Origin: Phlegmacium glaucopus
Taxonomy: Eukaryota; Basidiomycota; Agaricomycetes; Agaricales; Cortinariaceae
Length of the DNA: 64,000 bases
Direction: 5' to 3'
Assembly (NCBI GenBank): GCA_015039465.1
Contig: MU130695.1
Coordinates: 329,276 to 393,275, forward strand
Both the position numbers and the translations under genes were made by a program. Each line of letters opens with the position of its first letter. Within the stretch, counting starts at the first letter, position 1. The notes under the pieces are model-generated. The model was not told the DNA's origin, made no database searches, and saw only the letters and a program-made list of their open reading frames with translations. Shown here piece by piece: positions 13,236-23,970 of this stretch.

Positions 13236-13850
13236 TAGTATAAAACAACAATTTTGAATATACTGGATTTATTTATTTTTTTGCTTTTAAAACAATCAGT
13301 TCAGTCGGTTCGAACCGGTTCTTGAACTGAACTGAACTGATAGAACCGGTTCTACCAGTTCAGTTCAGGAAAAATTTAGTCAGTTCAGTTCTCAGTTCAG
13401 CAGAAAGGGCCACTGAACTGAACTGAACTGAACTTTGGCATCACTAGTCATCTATTATTACCCAGGCAAGTAGAACAACTGTTTTTTGCTTTATCCCTCT
13501 TAATGTTCTGCCTTGTAGTATGATACTTTGCCAGATGTGCATGAAGTCATTGCAAATATATTGACCTCTCATAAAATTTGTGAAGAGAATGGTCAGATTG
13601 TCTACAGTGTCACAATTACAGAGGATTCTAACTCTTATCATCTTCCAAAGGTGTCATTTTCTTGCAATCAAAATGTAATGACTCTTTTCTCATATATTTT
13701 CATTCAATTTGTCCCTAACTCTCTTCTTTCCCTCAGTGTCTAAGGAAAAAATAGAGGTTTTAGTGGAAACTGAAATACTAATCAATGTGGTATGCAATTA
13801 AGATCATGGCTGATATATGTTTTTCACATTCTCTCCATTTATAGAATATT

Positions 13851-14130
13851 ATGGACATCAGGAAGAATATATTTCATGCAGAAGACACCCTCACAAGCAT
13901 GGAAGAAGCAAGCATGGGATATCTAGTAAGCATGGAAGGTCTAGGAAGCCTATATGGTGATCAGGGAAGGTGGAATGAGGCAGAGAAGTTAGAGGTTCAA
14001 GTCATGGATATGGTGGAGAAGCTGCTTGGTATAGAACATCCAGACACCCTCACAAGCATATAGCAAGCATATACAGTAATCAGAGGAGGTAGAATGAGGC
14101 AGAGCAACTGGGAGTTCATGTTATGACTTC
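13851..14130 (+). pseudogene. TPR (kinesin-light-chain-like) repeat relic
   Basis: The frame encodes GDQGRWNEAEKLEVQVMD and LGIEHPDTLTSI, the signature of tetratricopeptide repeats in fungal NB-ARC/TPR proteins. A stop follows at once, and a second decayed unit is readable with frameshifts up to about 14130. Only one to two repeats remain and no ATPase domain is nearby, so this is a relic. It lies about 100 bp downstream of the split gene's stop and may have been carried here with the repeat that follows. Confidence 0.7.
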
Positions 14131-14164
14131 AAAGAGTTCAGATGACTCTGACTCTAGACAGTTA

Positions 14165-15215
14165 AGAGTCCTATTTATAGGACTCATTCTTGGAGTGATC
14201 CCCACCAGGATTTTGTTGATGCTTAATGCACCGACAAACACTGGGTTCTATTTTTAGTAATGCCACAGTCGTTATCTTTTCCACAACCATTGCATTCTTC
14301 ACCCCATTGTTCATTCTTCCCCCAGCCACACCAAATTCAACAATTGATTGATGCGTCCACTAATGGCCTCTCTTACATTATGGTCCTTTGTCACATTACA
14401 CCCATCTAAGGGTTACCAACTTTTTTGCAGCATATTTCATCACTCTAATCCATTCTAGTGGCCTGGCTTTATTTCTCATCAAAGGTATGTTTGTGATATT
14501 GTTTGTTTTTACCCTCATGGCAGTTCCAAAACACCAAAAATGGGCATGGGAAGAGAATTGATCACACTGTTAGAGCAGGATGTCTTCTGGAGCTAAGCAG
14601 TTTTCAGAAGCTTCCATACTTAAGCACTTTGATAAATGTCCAACATACTTCTTCGACCTTTGTTGAGCTTATGGTCCACTAGCACCATTACTTTGGACTG
14701 ATGATTCCATATAACAGAGTTCAGAAAGCAGCTGGAAGCTGTGTGGTAAGCTTCATTTGTAATCTGGTCATGAGCCTGTCTGACTTCATTTAGTATGGGG
14801 GGATTGATGTTCAAACAATTAATCTTGGACATAAAGAGCAGGTGCATTGATACAACTGATCTTTGAGTGAAGTGTTGATGAGGAAAAGATTGGAATTTAT
14901 TAAGTTCTTAACACTGAGAATTCATTGACAATAATATTGTATGGTATAGACAATAAGTTATTTTGACTTTTTGTGAGGGTAAATGTTTGAGATTAAGTCA
15001 AATTAATAAGTCAAAATTTGAGTAGAAATCAGGATTATATCACAAAGAGTCACTTGCTTAGAAATCCTCGATATTGATGCTGCTTATAAGTTTTTTTTTT
15101 TTTTTCAAGTGTTGTATAGCTTGCTCCTGCTTACCATTGTTACATTCCTTATTGAACTGAGCATGGGGAAGGACTCGTAAATTCCATGCAAGGCAATGGC
15201 CCTCAGGCTATGTTG
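14165..15215 (+). repeat. Dispersed repeat, copy 2 (CpG-depleted)
   Basis: It opens with the same palindrome GAGTCCTATTTATAGGACTC (14166-14185) and TTGATGCTTAATGCACCGAC as copy 1 at 3949. It closes with CCATGCAAGGCAATGGCCC and CTCAGGCTATG near 15185-15215. The interior is about 600 bp longer than copy 1 and holds no gene. CG dinucleotides of copy 1 appear here as TG or CA. The remaining sequence to 15302 is AT-rich with a T-tract at 15091-15106. Confidence 0.65.
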
Positions 15216-15519
15216 TATAAAAGATCATTTGTAAGATTAGCATTGTAAAAGCAACCTACAGATAAGAGGAGACAGGGACTCTAAGGAGAGTGGGGAGTCT
15301 ATCATCAGGAAAAAGCTAAATTGCTTATTTGTTCAAGTAAGTTTGAATTAGTGAGGATCAACGGTCACCAAACTGATGTGGACTTACATCATCAAATCAG
15401 CTCAGATTAGTTCATGGTCAGTAGTCACTCAGTAAGCTTCCAACTTATTCAGCATAAATCAGCTTATATCAGTTCATGATCAGTAGTTCACTGGTAAGCT
15501 TCCAACTTATTCAGGTCAT

Positions 15520-16420
15520 TAATTATGACAGGTGCGACACATACCCCAAGCGCCCACCAACTCGATGGCGAGTTCTGTCGGAGTTTCAATTGAGATCAAC
15601 CATGACCAACACGCTTGATCTCGCTTTCCACCACTCCCATACCACTCGACGCACACTGCAGGACGTGTTAAAAGGTAATTTTTTTTTTTGAGCCCTCTGA
15701 TCATGCATGTAATAAAATTTTCCCACTTTTAGGTCCCTATTCACCCGAACTACTGCCACCTGGCCTCTCCCCTCCGGAGTCCAGTGAGGGATGTAGGCCA
15801 CCCTACACGACATCAAAGGGTTTCAGGAGGGCATACGAGTTGCCAGTGGGAGAAAATATGAGGGGAGACCCATGGTGTGGGAGACCCGCAAGGTATGTGA
15901 GGAAAACTGTGTTAGGACATATGTCGCCCACTTACGCGCCCCATACTTCACAGCACAACGCCAGCCTGAGCCTAGACTTCTGGCTAACGCCCTCCAGATG
16001 ATGATGACACACCAGGGCCCTGTTCCATAAGCACTCGACATAGTGTATTCCCCTACAATGCCACCGTCACCACCACTATCGATTCCACCGCCATTGACGC
16101 AATTCCATGTGGATTCACACTACCACGACCACCTTCCGATGAGCCCAACCAGGCACAATCGACGAATGTGACCACCAACGACTGCAATGACTACAACAAC
16201 TTGCTGCGACTGTGACTCGGACCACGTCAAGCACCAATTGGCAACAACAAAGTAAATCCATGCTTGTCAACTTGTGCGCTCTGGTTACCATCCTCACCTT
16301 GAATTTCCTAACCTCGCAAGACTGCACGGCAGTGTCAATTGACACTTGCACTGCACTTGCGAGGTTTATTGGTTGGTCTTGGGAGTTGGGAGGATATGTG
16401 TAAGCGTGTTTGAGTACACC
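15520..16420. other. Left part of the Plavaka element, possible small exon
   Basis: A frame at about 15796-16029 on the plus strand reads like protein (for example RKVCEENCVRTYVAHLRAPY and ALQMMMTHQGPVP) but lacks a start codon and a recognised domain. An intron-like interval with a long T-run and TTTTAG precedes it (15676-15732). Downstream, Thr-rich frames are probably chance. I cannot assign a function. Confidence 0.3.
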
Positions 16421-16514
16421 TGGGTTGTTGAAAATTCTTAACCAACATGTCTCTAAGATTGGAGATCCGATGTGACTAGAAGGGTTTTAAATTACAGAGA
16501 GTAGCTATGTGAAT

Positions 16515-19500
16515 TTAATAAAGTGTGGAGTACAAAAACCGATCTGAGAGTGCGTTTACGTAGAAAGAAGTGGCATATTCAAGAACAGTACTCGACGACC
16601 ATGAAATAGGGACTTGTGGACCGAATTTTGGAAAAAGATGGACACTAGAGCGAATAAGAGAAACGGGTATGATACTCACTCGCCGTTCTCCATGAGTAAC
16701 CAAACGAGAAATCTTGAATAACTTGGTATTTCGATCGACTGGTGCCTGTGACAATGGAGTAAACCATTCAACATAGGCCAGATGCTGGTGTGGAAATCCA
16801 CCTGGGAACCAGAGTCCAACGGCTGTTGATGGAAGACTAAATATACACCGTATTTGCCCAACACCGAGACCTGTTAAAGCTCAGTTGAGATTCGAAGGTT
16901 GTTGAGTAATCATGGAGACTTGACGACTCGCACCTTGTACACCTGAATCATTATCAGGCGCAATATTAATTATTGCGGTATCGAAGCGCCCAGGAACAAC
17001 TTTCCGATACTTATTGAGATGCACAGGATCGACGTGGATGGAGTCCACAACGACCTCGTCCAGAGGATTAAGGGCATAGAGATCATAACTGACAAATTTG
17101 ACGCGATGAAAGACAGACAATTTGTGGAAGGGAATGTGAAGGGAATGGGAAGCTGTTTCAACTTGAGCTTTCGAATACTCAGGATTTTGATACTGGGCAA
17201 TAAAGCGGGATAAAGCTGGAATAAAGTGCATAGCGCCATATTTGTTGTGGATGTCATCAAGTGGAACAGCACGATGTGTGGGATGCTTTGTCATTCGTTG
17301 GCGGCGCTCGGGAATTAACGAAGGAAGAGGCTTTTGGACGTGAAGAGGGGTGTTCGAGGAAGTTTCCAAACGATGGCGGATATACTTCTGGTGCTGCATC
17401 ATCCGCTCCTTACGACCAAGCCAAAGGGTCATCTGTGGGAACTCGTCTTTGAATTTCGTTGATGCATATGCATCCTTTGCCATGTCAATATGGAGGCGTT
17501 CGGTATACTCGGTATTGAAGTTGTCAGCGGTTCCAAACAGCTCGATGAGTTCCAGATAGTGACCGATGTTATGGAGCTTCAGGATATTGAAATGGGTACG
17601 GATGCCAAGAGATATGAAGATGTCACGATTGTCATGAAAGGCTTGAAGTGCGTCGTCCATCTGGGCCAGTGTTTCAGAGGTATGTATTGGATATCTCGCA
17701 AGATAGATAAAATCGAGCACAGCACGGACTGTACGAACCAATCGTGAATTGGATAGTCCATCAGGAAGACGAACATCAGTGACGAGGGACAGAAGAAAAC
17801 AAGATATCTGGTCATGCTCAGTGCCGGTTACACGAGAGAGGTGTGAAATCCCATTCATGAAGAGCCGGATGTTGTGATTTGGGGGGAAACGACGACACCG
17901 AGCATCAATTTCTGCATCACCACATGCAGCCCTAACCCAAGCAATGAGATGCTTCAGAAGTCCCTGGTACAGTTGGTGCAAGATATCAGGGGTTATGGAG
18001 CGGTAAATGTCAACGAAGGGAAGGTTTTTCCAAAATACGCACTGGACAGGCTTGATTCCAGCACTCGCGCAGGCCTTTGTGAATTCAGATGCACCCTTGT
18101 CGATAGAATTTAGAGCTTCTATGACTTTGTCAGTATCCCGCGGCTTCAAGACGCTCTCCCAACTTCCAATTTCATTGCGTGGTGCAGGGCAGATAGGACA
18201 TTCACCCTTCTTGATGAGACCAACAAGAATTTGCTCAGGATAATCGCCAACATAGGCTGCAAGGATAGGAAAGCATCGCCTTGTTGCACCATCTCCGCTG
18301 GTGAGAACAATCCCATCTTTTCCGGCCCTCTCCAACGGCTTGACAATATACTGCATACAGTGGTGAAACAAATTGGACAAGCATCGTCGACGTGAGGCCT
18401 TATTTGTGATGTGGTCAAGCTTTGAGGTTGGAAGGTACCCGAGCAGGACCTGGCCCTGTCGTGAAGGTTTTCGATGGATGTGTTTGGGAAGGTTGCCAAT
18501 GGTGAGATACACAGGATACACTTGCTTTCCACGGAATGTTGTAAGTTGAGTTTTGTCAGAGGAGATGATAATGGGGACGATAGTAATATGTTTTCGCCGT
18601 GTCTCTGTTTGTACCTTTTTCTTTAACATAATGTAAGTACGACCTGGAGAAATTAAACTTTGAATACACGGCAATTCATACCTGAGTTGTCCACCACCAC
18701 TTTCCTGTGTGCATGTCATGATACATCCGGACAGTCATGTCTTCATCAGCATAATGGCGTTCAGGTTCAGTGATGAGGTCATCCACAAAATCAGGATCAC
18801 CCCACAAGGCTTCTAAACACTCGAGGATATCGCGCGAATAAAATTCAAAAGCTTCCCCGCTCTGAACGACCTCATGGCGCTTAAACTGAGGCCGCCCTGG
18901 CAGCTTGTTGTCGATGATCTTGTTTAACTCATCAGAGTTCTTGTAGGACAAGCCAAGAGCGTCGCGAAGCTAGGACCAATTGGTTTAGTAGTTCACGTAG
19001 AAGGTAGATTAATATAAAATGCACCCCTGGAATGGCAAGCAGATCAGAAAAGGCCGTTGATCCTGGACCTTGAAGCTTGGCCCACAGCGCAACCTCCCAG
19101 TCCTTCCTCGACTTGAATGGGGCCCAAGGACTCTTATCCTGGCCACTCACAGCTGCACGATAATTCTTGTCTCCGGTCTCCCCATGTGCTAGGACTCCTC
19201 CAGCGGCAGAAGAAGGGTATTTGTCCGTATAGCAAACCACCACAGCTGGTTTGACACCATGACCCTCACCAATAATAATGCGCTCAGCTGCACGACGTGC
19301 ACCAATATCCAAATCCTCCTGGAACTCTTCCTGATTGTCGTTATCGTCAACTTCCTCTTCTATCCCTTCTGTGGGTGCACCCTCACGAAGTGGCTCCCAA
19401 GTGCGCCCCAATTCGGCAGTGTCTTCCTCCTCCTCTTCTGAATCGTCATCCTCTACATCGGTGGGGGGATGTTCAGCCGGCCCAGGCATGTCCAGGTCTT

Positions 19501-19744
19501 GGCTGAAGGTGTCAGATGCGTAGTCTTCGGGAGACCCAAAAGCGTCCCCTTGAAAACTTTGGGCCTCTGCGTCTGAGTCTGAGCTGTGCAGCTTCTGGAG
19601 TCGCTCATAAAGTGTATGTGCCATCCTGAGTTCTTCGTAGATGGCCCGACACAGTGGATCTTGTGATTGAGTAAGATGAGATTCATATCCTCGCACTGAG
19701 AAGGTCTTATCACAGCCAGGGCAGGTGCTTGTATCAGGGGACAT
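16515..19744 (-). CDS. Plavaka-family transposase, 4 exons
   Basis: Exons 19744-19025, 18969-18682, 18614-16934 and 16870-16515 join in frame to 1014 residues. The N-terminus has a C2H2-like finger (CPGCDKTFSVRGYESHL) and a long acidic region. The second exon carries MHTGKWWW, and the third begins with the conserved block IIISSDKTQLTTF, VYPVYLTIGNLPK and later GECPICPAP. These are hallmarks of Plavaka transposases, a basidiomycete branch of the CACTA/EnSpm group. The fourth exon ends with IRRSVHLFPKFGP-type text (here LIRSSVHLFPKFGP), conserved at the family's C-terminus. It catalyses cut-and-paste transposition in the nucleus. No stop or frameshift is present. A longer frame running across the second intron is not the real one, since GKWWWTTQ fits only with CAG|GTATGA as donor. 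Confidence 0.9.
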
Positions 19745-19839
19745 GATGATAAAAAGATGGATTGAAGTTACGGTGAAATATGAAACACGAAGACTTAGAT
19801 GAGTAAGCGACGCTGCAATGAGCTTGACGGAAGCATATA

Positions 19840-22469
19840 ATGGCATTGCAAAACTTAGCAGTTGCACCAAACAATAAATATGTGGCTGATCAACATGATC
19901 CAAACACCCCAGATTTTGCTCTTTCTCCTGTAGAAATGGATGATGATACTACAGCAGTTGCGACTCTTGAAGAACGGCAAAAACGGATTGAGAAGGAGCT
20001 CAAGAAGCGGAAACTAGCAGCTTCACGCACAAGAAAGGAAGCAGAAGAGCAACAGCTCATCGCAGCTGGAGCAGGTAAGTTAGCCAACTCGAACATTCAA
20101 CTGACAAAGTATTCACGTGTACTCACATTTTAGGCCCACGAAGAGCGAAGGAAAAGGCCTTGAAAGAGGCAAGTAAGTACCACATACCTAGTGAGGCATA
20201 AACACTTAGTAATTTTTTCATCGTCAGCATGGTATGAAGCAACAGGAAAGAAACGACCGCACTCACCAGCCAGGGACAACTTGGCACGCAATGACAATGT
20301 TCGAGAGCCAGCTAGTCAAGGTACGGGTACCACTGTATTCTGGCTTGTCAGACATCTTACTGAATATGCAGAGAAATGGCGCAAGAAGGAACGGCAAGAA
20401 CATGAAGAAGAGCAAGAGACCGATGGCGAAGAGATAACGAAGAAATCCCAAAGTGGTGTGTATCCCATTCCAGGTCGCTTACTAATTCTAATTGTCCCAC
20501 AGCCGTCAATGTTGATCGCGCCCGGCGTAAGTTCCTTGACTTTTGTTCTCATCTTGTCACACCCCCATCACCTTCCCACCTCATCTTAGGCTCCAAGAAT
20601 TCTGCGAAATTGAACACAACAAACAAGGCCAAGAAGCAGCCCCCGAAGCCAAGAGCAGCTAGCATTAAGTCAGAGTCTTCAAGCCTCTCAGACCCAGACG
20701 ATGAATTCCTCTACAAGGCAGGCGAGGGAAGTACTGATGAGGATGACCCAAATGGAGAAGAGGATCTTGATGTCACAGGTATGACTGAGCAGGACGCTTG
20801 GAAGCTCCTGGATGATGAGGTACAGTCTTTTCTTCATTATCTGATTCTATTTTATTTACTACACCCTTATTTAGGTTCCCCGAGATCCTTTCGGCCTCTT
20901 TGACGATGATGATGGCGTTGAGATGGTTAGTGTAAAGTCAGGGAATAGCCGGCGATCAAGTTTGGAGGCCTCTCGACCCCCAACCTCGGAATCTGAAGGT
21001 ATATTCAATGACCAAGACGTTTCCAGTGGCGAAGAACAAGAGCTGGTGCATTCAGGAATACATAAGCAGGGAAAGAAGACAAAGGTACGTCTGATCAATC
21101 TTATGTATGCCAGTGGTACTGTTTAGTGATCAATTCTCTAGGGTCCAAGTAAACGAGATGCCGCACTTACTGCAGAGGTACGCAATTCAATTTATTGATC
21201 ACCAACTGACACCCTTGAATCTAGCGTCCTGCCATTGTCACCTCTCGCCCTGCCAATAAGTTGAACACCCGTCCCCGCCCCACTACCAACCCTGTCCATA
21301 TTGAGAGCGATGAAGATAACGACAAGTCCCCAGAGGAGAAGTGGCCCGTACATGTGCGCATGAACAATCATGGGGCACTTCATGTTCAGAATATTTATCT
21401 TCGTACGATCTGTCGCGACGCTATCAAGATTGTCGAGAAGACTCTGGTTACGGAACACGCCTGGCCTGAACTCCACCGAGCCGCAGCATATAAGCGACAA
21501 GTGCTTTTGGATGCAGTCAAGCCACTCATTGGGAAGGATAAACGGTATAAAGATGTACAAAAGCGCATTACAAGAGATGACGACTTCGTTAAAGTCATTG
21601 GTAAATGGGTACGTATCTCAATTAACATAACTAAAAAAGTATTGTCACTGTTAATAATTCATTCCAGGTTATTGACCGGCTTTCACATCACCGTGGCAAT
21701 GTGCGCTCTGTCGCCTCAGATCATATTGCATTGTTCCAGCTAGGCATTAATGATGGATGTAAAGAACGGGTCAAGGCTTTGATGGAGAATGATGTGTATG
21801 TATATCCTGGAGAGTGGGGTGTCACGGACAAAGGAAAGGTATAGCTATTTAAACTTTTTTACATTTGATCTGACTGTCTGTGCCATAGCCCATCTGGTTG
21901 ACAAAGAGTTCGCCAACTGATGTTCAGATTTACCTCAACCCTGGCCTTATTCAACTGATCCGAGATGCCTTCTTTGCCACCCCTACAGGCTTTGGCTACA
22001 AGTTCAAAGACCAATATGTGTCTTCGCATCCCAGTCAACCAGAGCCAGAGTTGACGATCCCTCTCATGGCCCTCAGTGCTACAGCTGTAAGTTTCTTCTT
22101 GTTATCTGATGTTAATTGGTGGCTGACGTGCTCAGTTCTTTGCGGCAATATGGGAATGGCGGGAGGGGAAGAGGCTGGTCAAAGCGACGTCAGATGCAAA
22201 GTTAAAATCTTCTGAACGATTTGATGGTGACCTCTTCAAGACAGTTTTTGATCGACATGTAGAGACTCTTACAGGACTTCAGAAGAAGATCAACACATAT
22301 CATTCAATCATGTCAAAGGTATATTCTCAGGTCACGTAAGTCAGATGTCTTTGTCCTCATTCACTTACTCATGCCACCACTATTCAGCGTTGACAATACC
22401 CCGGCTAACTTTGGTACCCGAATTCAGGGCAATGCTCTCGCTATTCTTGATTTAAGTGGACTGGACTAG
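19840..22469 (+). CDS. DUF6532-like partner gene of the Plavaka element
   Basis: The ATG at 19840 opens a many-exon gene ending at TAG 22467-22469. The N-terminal half is charged: a coiled-coil-like segment ERQKRIEKELKKRKLAASR, then Lys/Glu-rich and Ser-rich acidic linkers that suggest nuclear localisation. The C-terminal half has a predicted helical domain: LRTICRDAIKIVEKTLV, PYRNP-like PIWLTKSSPTDVQIYLNP, LIRDAFFATPTGFGYKF, then ALSATAFFAAIWEWREG. This pattern matches the DUF6532 proteins repeatedly found next to Plavaka transposases in agarics. The role is unknown, probably in DNA binding or regulation of transposition. The head-to-head arrangement with the transposase suggests a shared promoter of about 95 bp. 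Confidence 0.75.
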
Positions 22470-22783
22470 TTTATAAGATCGGATGTATATATCAATCAAT
22501 TAATTCCTTCTGCAAGCTTTCTTTTTGACAATGTGCTGAGGAAGGACAGTGAAACTGTGATTGTTATGGCAAATTTTGTCCATATATTTCAGATGAAGAA
22601 GTAGGAATCAGCCAGGAATCAGCGCGTGATCAGCACCAATCAGTTATCAATTTACAAGGGACCTAACTGATTTGACTTACCCAACTTATCCAACTTATTG
22701 AAAACTAATCTGGGCATATCCTCACATATTCTGACATATACTGGCTGATTTCTGCAGATAAGCAGGTGAGGTTTTTCCTGATG

Positions 22784-23640
22784 ATAAAGACTAGGTAAAG
22801 CAGCAAGAAGCTAGTAACAGTAGGGGGGGGGGGGTTCCAGTAATAATGAGATAAGGACAGTAATTACTGACTACTACTCAAAATAAGGTGGTAGCCAAAC
22901 AGTAGCAAATAAGTATGTAAGCAAGTCAAAATGAGGATAAAATATAAACAGTAAATATGGTATATACCTCAGAGGTGTCCCCTTACAAGCATTACCAAGG
23001 TTCGGTTCAGTTTGGTTCTTCAACTATTTTTGAAGAACTGAGAACTGAACTGAAAGCTCCCTGGCTGAACTGAACTGGAACCAGAACCAGAACTGAAAGA
23101 ACTGGTTCTGTCAGTTCTGTTCTGTTCTAGAACTGGTTCAAACCATCAAACTGATGAAAAAACCCCAATTCCCAATGGTAATTCATATGTATTTATTTGT
23201 TATTACATTATTACTCCATCTTGATGAATCTAGGATTGACTTGTGGCTGGAAAGATTGTTTCATTGAGACTTAGAGTGTTTGTAATTTGCTGGCCTGAAT
23301 GAGAATAAAATAATAAAATTTGAATCAGGAATCAGCACATACAGCCATCAGAACAGAGAAGCTGATATCTGATTTTCAACTCTTCCCAGATGTTAGGAGG
23401 TTGACTAAGTGAAAATGATATGAATACAAGGAGAATGACTCAGTTGGACAGCAAACATACAAATCAACAACTTCAAGGCCTTGCTTGTTGAGAGCCAAAA
23501 CCACTTGCTTTAAGGCATGTTTACAAGCAGGTGTGGGAGGTATTGTGCCTATTATCAATGTTTAGCAAAGGATTTCAGATATACAGTCATGTAAAATCCA
23601 CTTACCATCTTCCCAAATAACCCCCCATTTCAGTTTGTGA
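22784..23640. other. Non-coding spacer with a hAT end
   Basis: A G-run (11 G) stands near 22830. Between about 22995 and 23160 lies a block of GGTTC/GAACTGAACT repeats beginning ATTACCAAGGTTCGGTTC, closely like the ends of the hAT elements at 7802 and 48703. I find no matching opposite end or duplication, so it is a truncated copy. No gene is visible. Confidence 0.6.
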
Positions 23641-23970
23641 CCATCATCCCAAAGGTTTTCATTGTCTTTTGTTCATTTTTTTGTTATCATTTGTTTGCAT
23701 TTGTTCATTCATCTTCATCATTCATTATTGACATACATTCATGTGGAAGTTATCGTGCTCAGACAGTTATTACCATTTTAGGGACTTTATCTACATTTTA
23801 TTTACATTACATTTGCTTAGTAATATTTTGAGCGGAACGCTTCTTGACTTCTTACCGCCATCACCTCTTTCGGGGTCCTGGTACTACAAAGCCAACTAAG
23901 CTACATTCCTACTAATTTCTCTCCTACTTACCCAGCTCATCTATACCATTCCCCCCACCTTGTTACTCCC

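Larger units (their letters stand above)
7802..13446 (+). mobile_element. Complete hAT DNA transposon
   Basis: The left end reads TAGTGATGCCAAAGTTCGG and the right end is its complement, ...CTTTGGCATCACTA. The 8-bp sequence GTCATCTA stands immediately outside both ends (7794-7801 and 13447-13454), the target-site duplication expected of hAT elements. Subterminal regions are packed with GGTTC/GAACC and CAGTTC motifs (7805-7980 and 13298-13440), probable transposase binding sites. Inside are two minisatellites (8227-8340, 8680-8985) and one multi-exon transposase gene (9433-13235). Perfect duplication and open coding exons suggest recent, possibly autonomous activity. Confidence 0.93.
5809..13754 (+). 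pseudogene. Conserved fungal gene split by a hAT insertion
   Basis: Exons at 5809-5936, 5992-6083, 6143-6165, 6241-6310, 6407-6830, 6883-7603, 7652-7696, 7753-7801 plus 13455-13465, 13519-13674 and 13737-13754 add up to 579 codons including the stop, with all phases matching. The eighth exon is cut by the transposon at 7802-13446. The protein begins with an Arg-rich, Pro/Ser-rich segment. It then has SRNVVIHDGQFNQI (an N-terminal motif I associate with agaric multigene families), a Ser/Pro linker, and a conserved globular region around YERHLTPKGRGFPLWIP and GDVGIITHSGAF. The end reads THDDDWSSI followed by PDVHEVIANIL. The function is unknown to me. The intron after 13465 starts with GC (CAG|GCAAGT), a recognised minor donor. 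Because nothing else is broken, the insertion is probably recent or heterozygous. Confidence 0.8.
15303..22783. mobile_element. Plavaka (CACTA-like) transposon
   Basis: Two genes typical of Plavaka elements, a transposase on the minus strand and a DUF6532-like gene on the plus strand, start head to head about 95 bp apart. Outside them I find an inverted pair of candidate ends: CATCAGGAAAAA at 15303 and its complement ending at 22783, with partly matching inner sequence (TGCTTAT). AT flanks both sides. Subterminal repeats with AACTTATTCAG lie inside the left end (15412-15515), and related AACTTATCC/AACTTATTG motifs lie inside the right. The genes are firm; the exact ends are inferred. Confidence 0.75.
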
